From Patescibacteria group bacterium (lineage in GTDB: Bacteria; Patescibacteriota; Saccharimonadia; Saccharimonadales; CAIOMD01), in NCBI GenBank assembly GCA_030917025.1, contig JAUPVN010000121.1:1-6143 (forward strand): 6,143 nucleotides of DNA, written 5' to 3'. Each line of letters starts with the position of its first letter. Within the stretch, counting starts at the first letter, position 1. Position numbers and translations under genes: made by a program. Below the pieces are notes generated by a model. It worked only from the letters and a program-made list of their open reading frames with translations, did not search any database and was not told the DNA's origin. Below are positions 6,035-6,143 of the stretch, piece by piece.

Positions 6035-6143
6035 CTATTGTTTATCCAGATCTGTGTCTATATGAGAACAACCTATAGCACTTAAACTACTATCCCATTG
6101 CCATTGGTGCGGATATAATCCAGGAGACGGAAAGGTATGAGTA
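6035..6143 (-). pseudogene. Upstream in-frame piece of the same glycoside hydrolase, ending at TAG
   Basis: Reading the minus strand from the window edge in the same frame as the downstream piece gives 35 residues, including FPSPGLYPHQWQWDSSLSAI and ending DLDKQ before TAG (6035-6037). After the stop the frame continues LLSLVHGQWHNGM. The block Y-P-x-Q-W-x-W-D-S is the N-terminal signature of MGH1/GH63-like barrels, and the next helix, with KQ-x-LLSL, joins on without gap or frame change. Family members generally carry an acidic Glu at the TAG position (from recall), so GAG to TAG by one base change is the simplest origin. The true start is off the right edge. Confidence 0.8.

Noticed and set aside
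524..6037. Genome-wide reassignment of TAG as a sense codon to explain the interrupted hydrolase
   Set aside because: The SDR and the AI-2E-family gene both end at TAG exactly where their families end, so TAG acts as a normal stop here.

Overview
This is an AT-rich bacterial chromosomal segment with six protein genes: a partial short-chain dehydrogenase/reductase (SDR), metK, an AI-2E-family membrane protein, an HdeD/DUF308-type membrane protein, rmuC, and a glycoside hydrolase related to GH63/mannosylglycerate hydrolase. The low GC, tight packing and divergent MetK motifs would fit a Candidate Phyla Radiation lineage such as Saccharibacteria. That placement is inference from gene style, not a marker-gene result. 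The standard genetic code fits: all six genes end in TAA or TAG, and no frame needs UGA to be read as an amino acid.

Layout. Positions 2-526 (+) carry the C-terminal three quarters of the SDR, whose start lies off the left edge. The 240-base gap that follows is fully occupied by regulation of metK: an extended -10 promoter, a SAM-I type riboswitch aptamer (about 584-703), and a hairpin ending in a U-tract whose 3' arm is also the metK ribosome binding site. metK itself runs 767-1870. The AI-2E-family gene (1884-3014, -) converges on metK. A 117-base divergent spacer holds an inverted repeat and the probable promoter of the HdeD-like gene (3132-3698, +). The next spacer holds three consecutive hairpins, the last a strong intrinsic terminator. 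The promoter for rmuC (3822-4889, +) overlaps that terminator's T-tract and is placed so that the rmuC mRNA may be leaderless. rmuC converges on the glycoside hydrolase (-), and the two stop codons share the bases TTAA.

The two points most worth attention are these. First, the metK leader is a well-supported SAM riboswitch with a covarying pseudoknot, and it shows that the longest open frame (start at 665) is wrong. Second, the glycoside hydrolase is cut by one in-frame TAG (6035-6037). Recognisable family sequence continues in the same frame on both sides, so the apparent GTG start at 6022 is probably an artefact of a nonsense mutation, a sequencing error or readthrough.

The genes do not form one pathway. 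MetK makes SAM and is probably controlled by SAM through its own leader. The two membrane proteins are envelope functions, RmuC is linked to DNA maintenance, and the hydrolase acts on small alpha-glycosides. I see no mobile element, CRISPR array, tRNA or rRNA.
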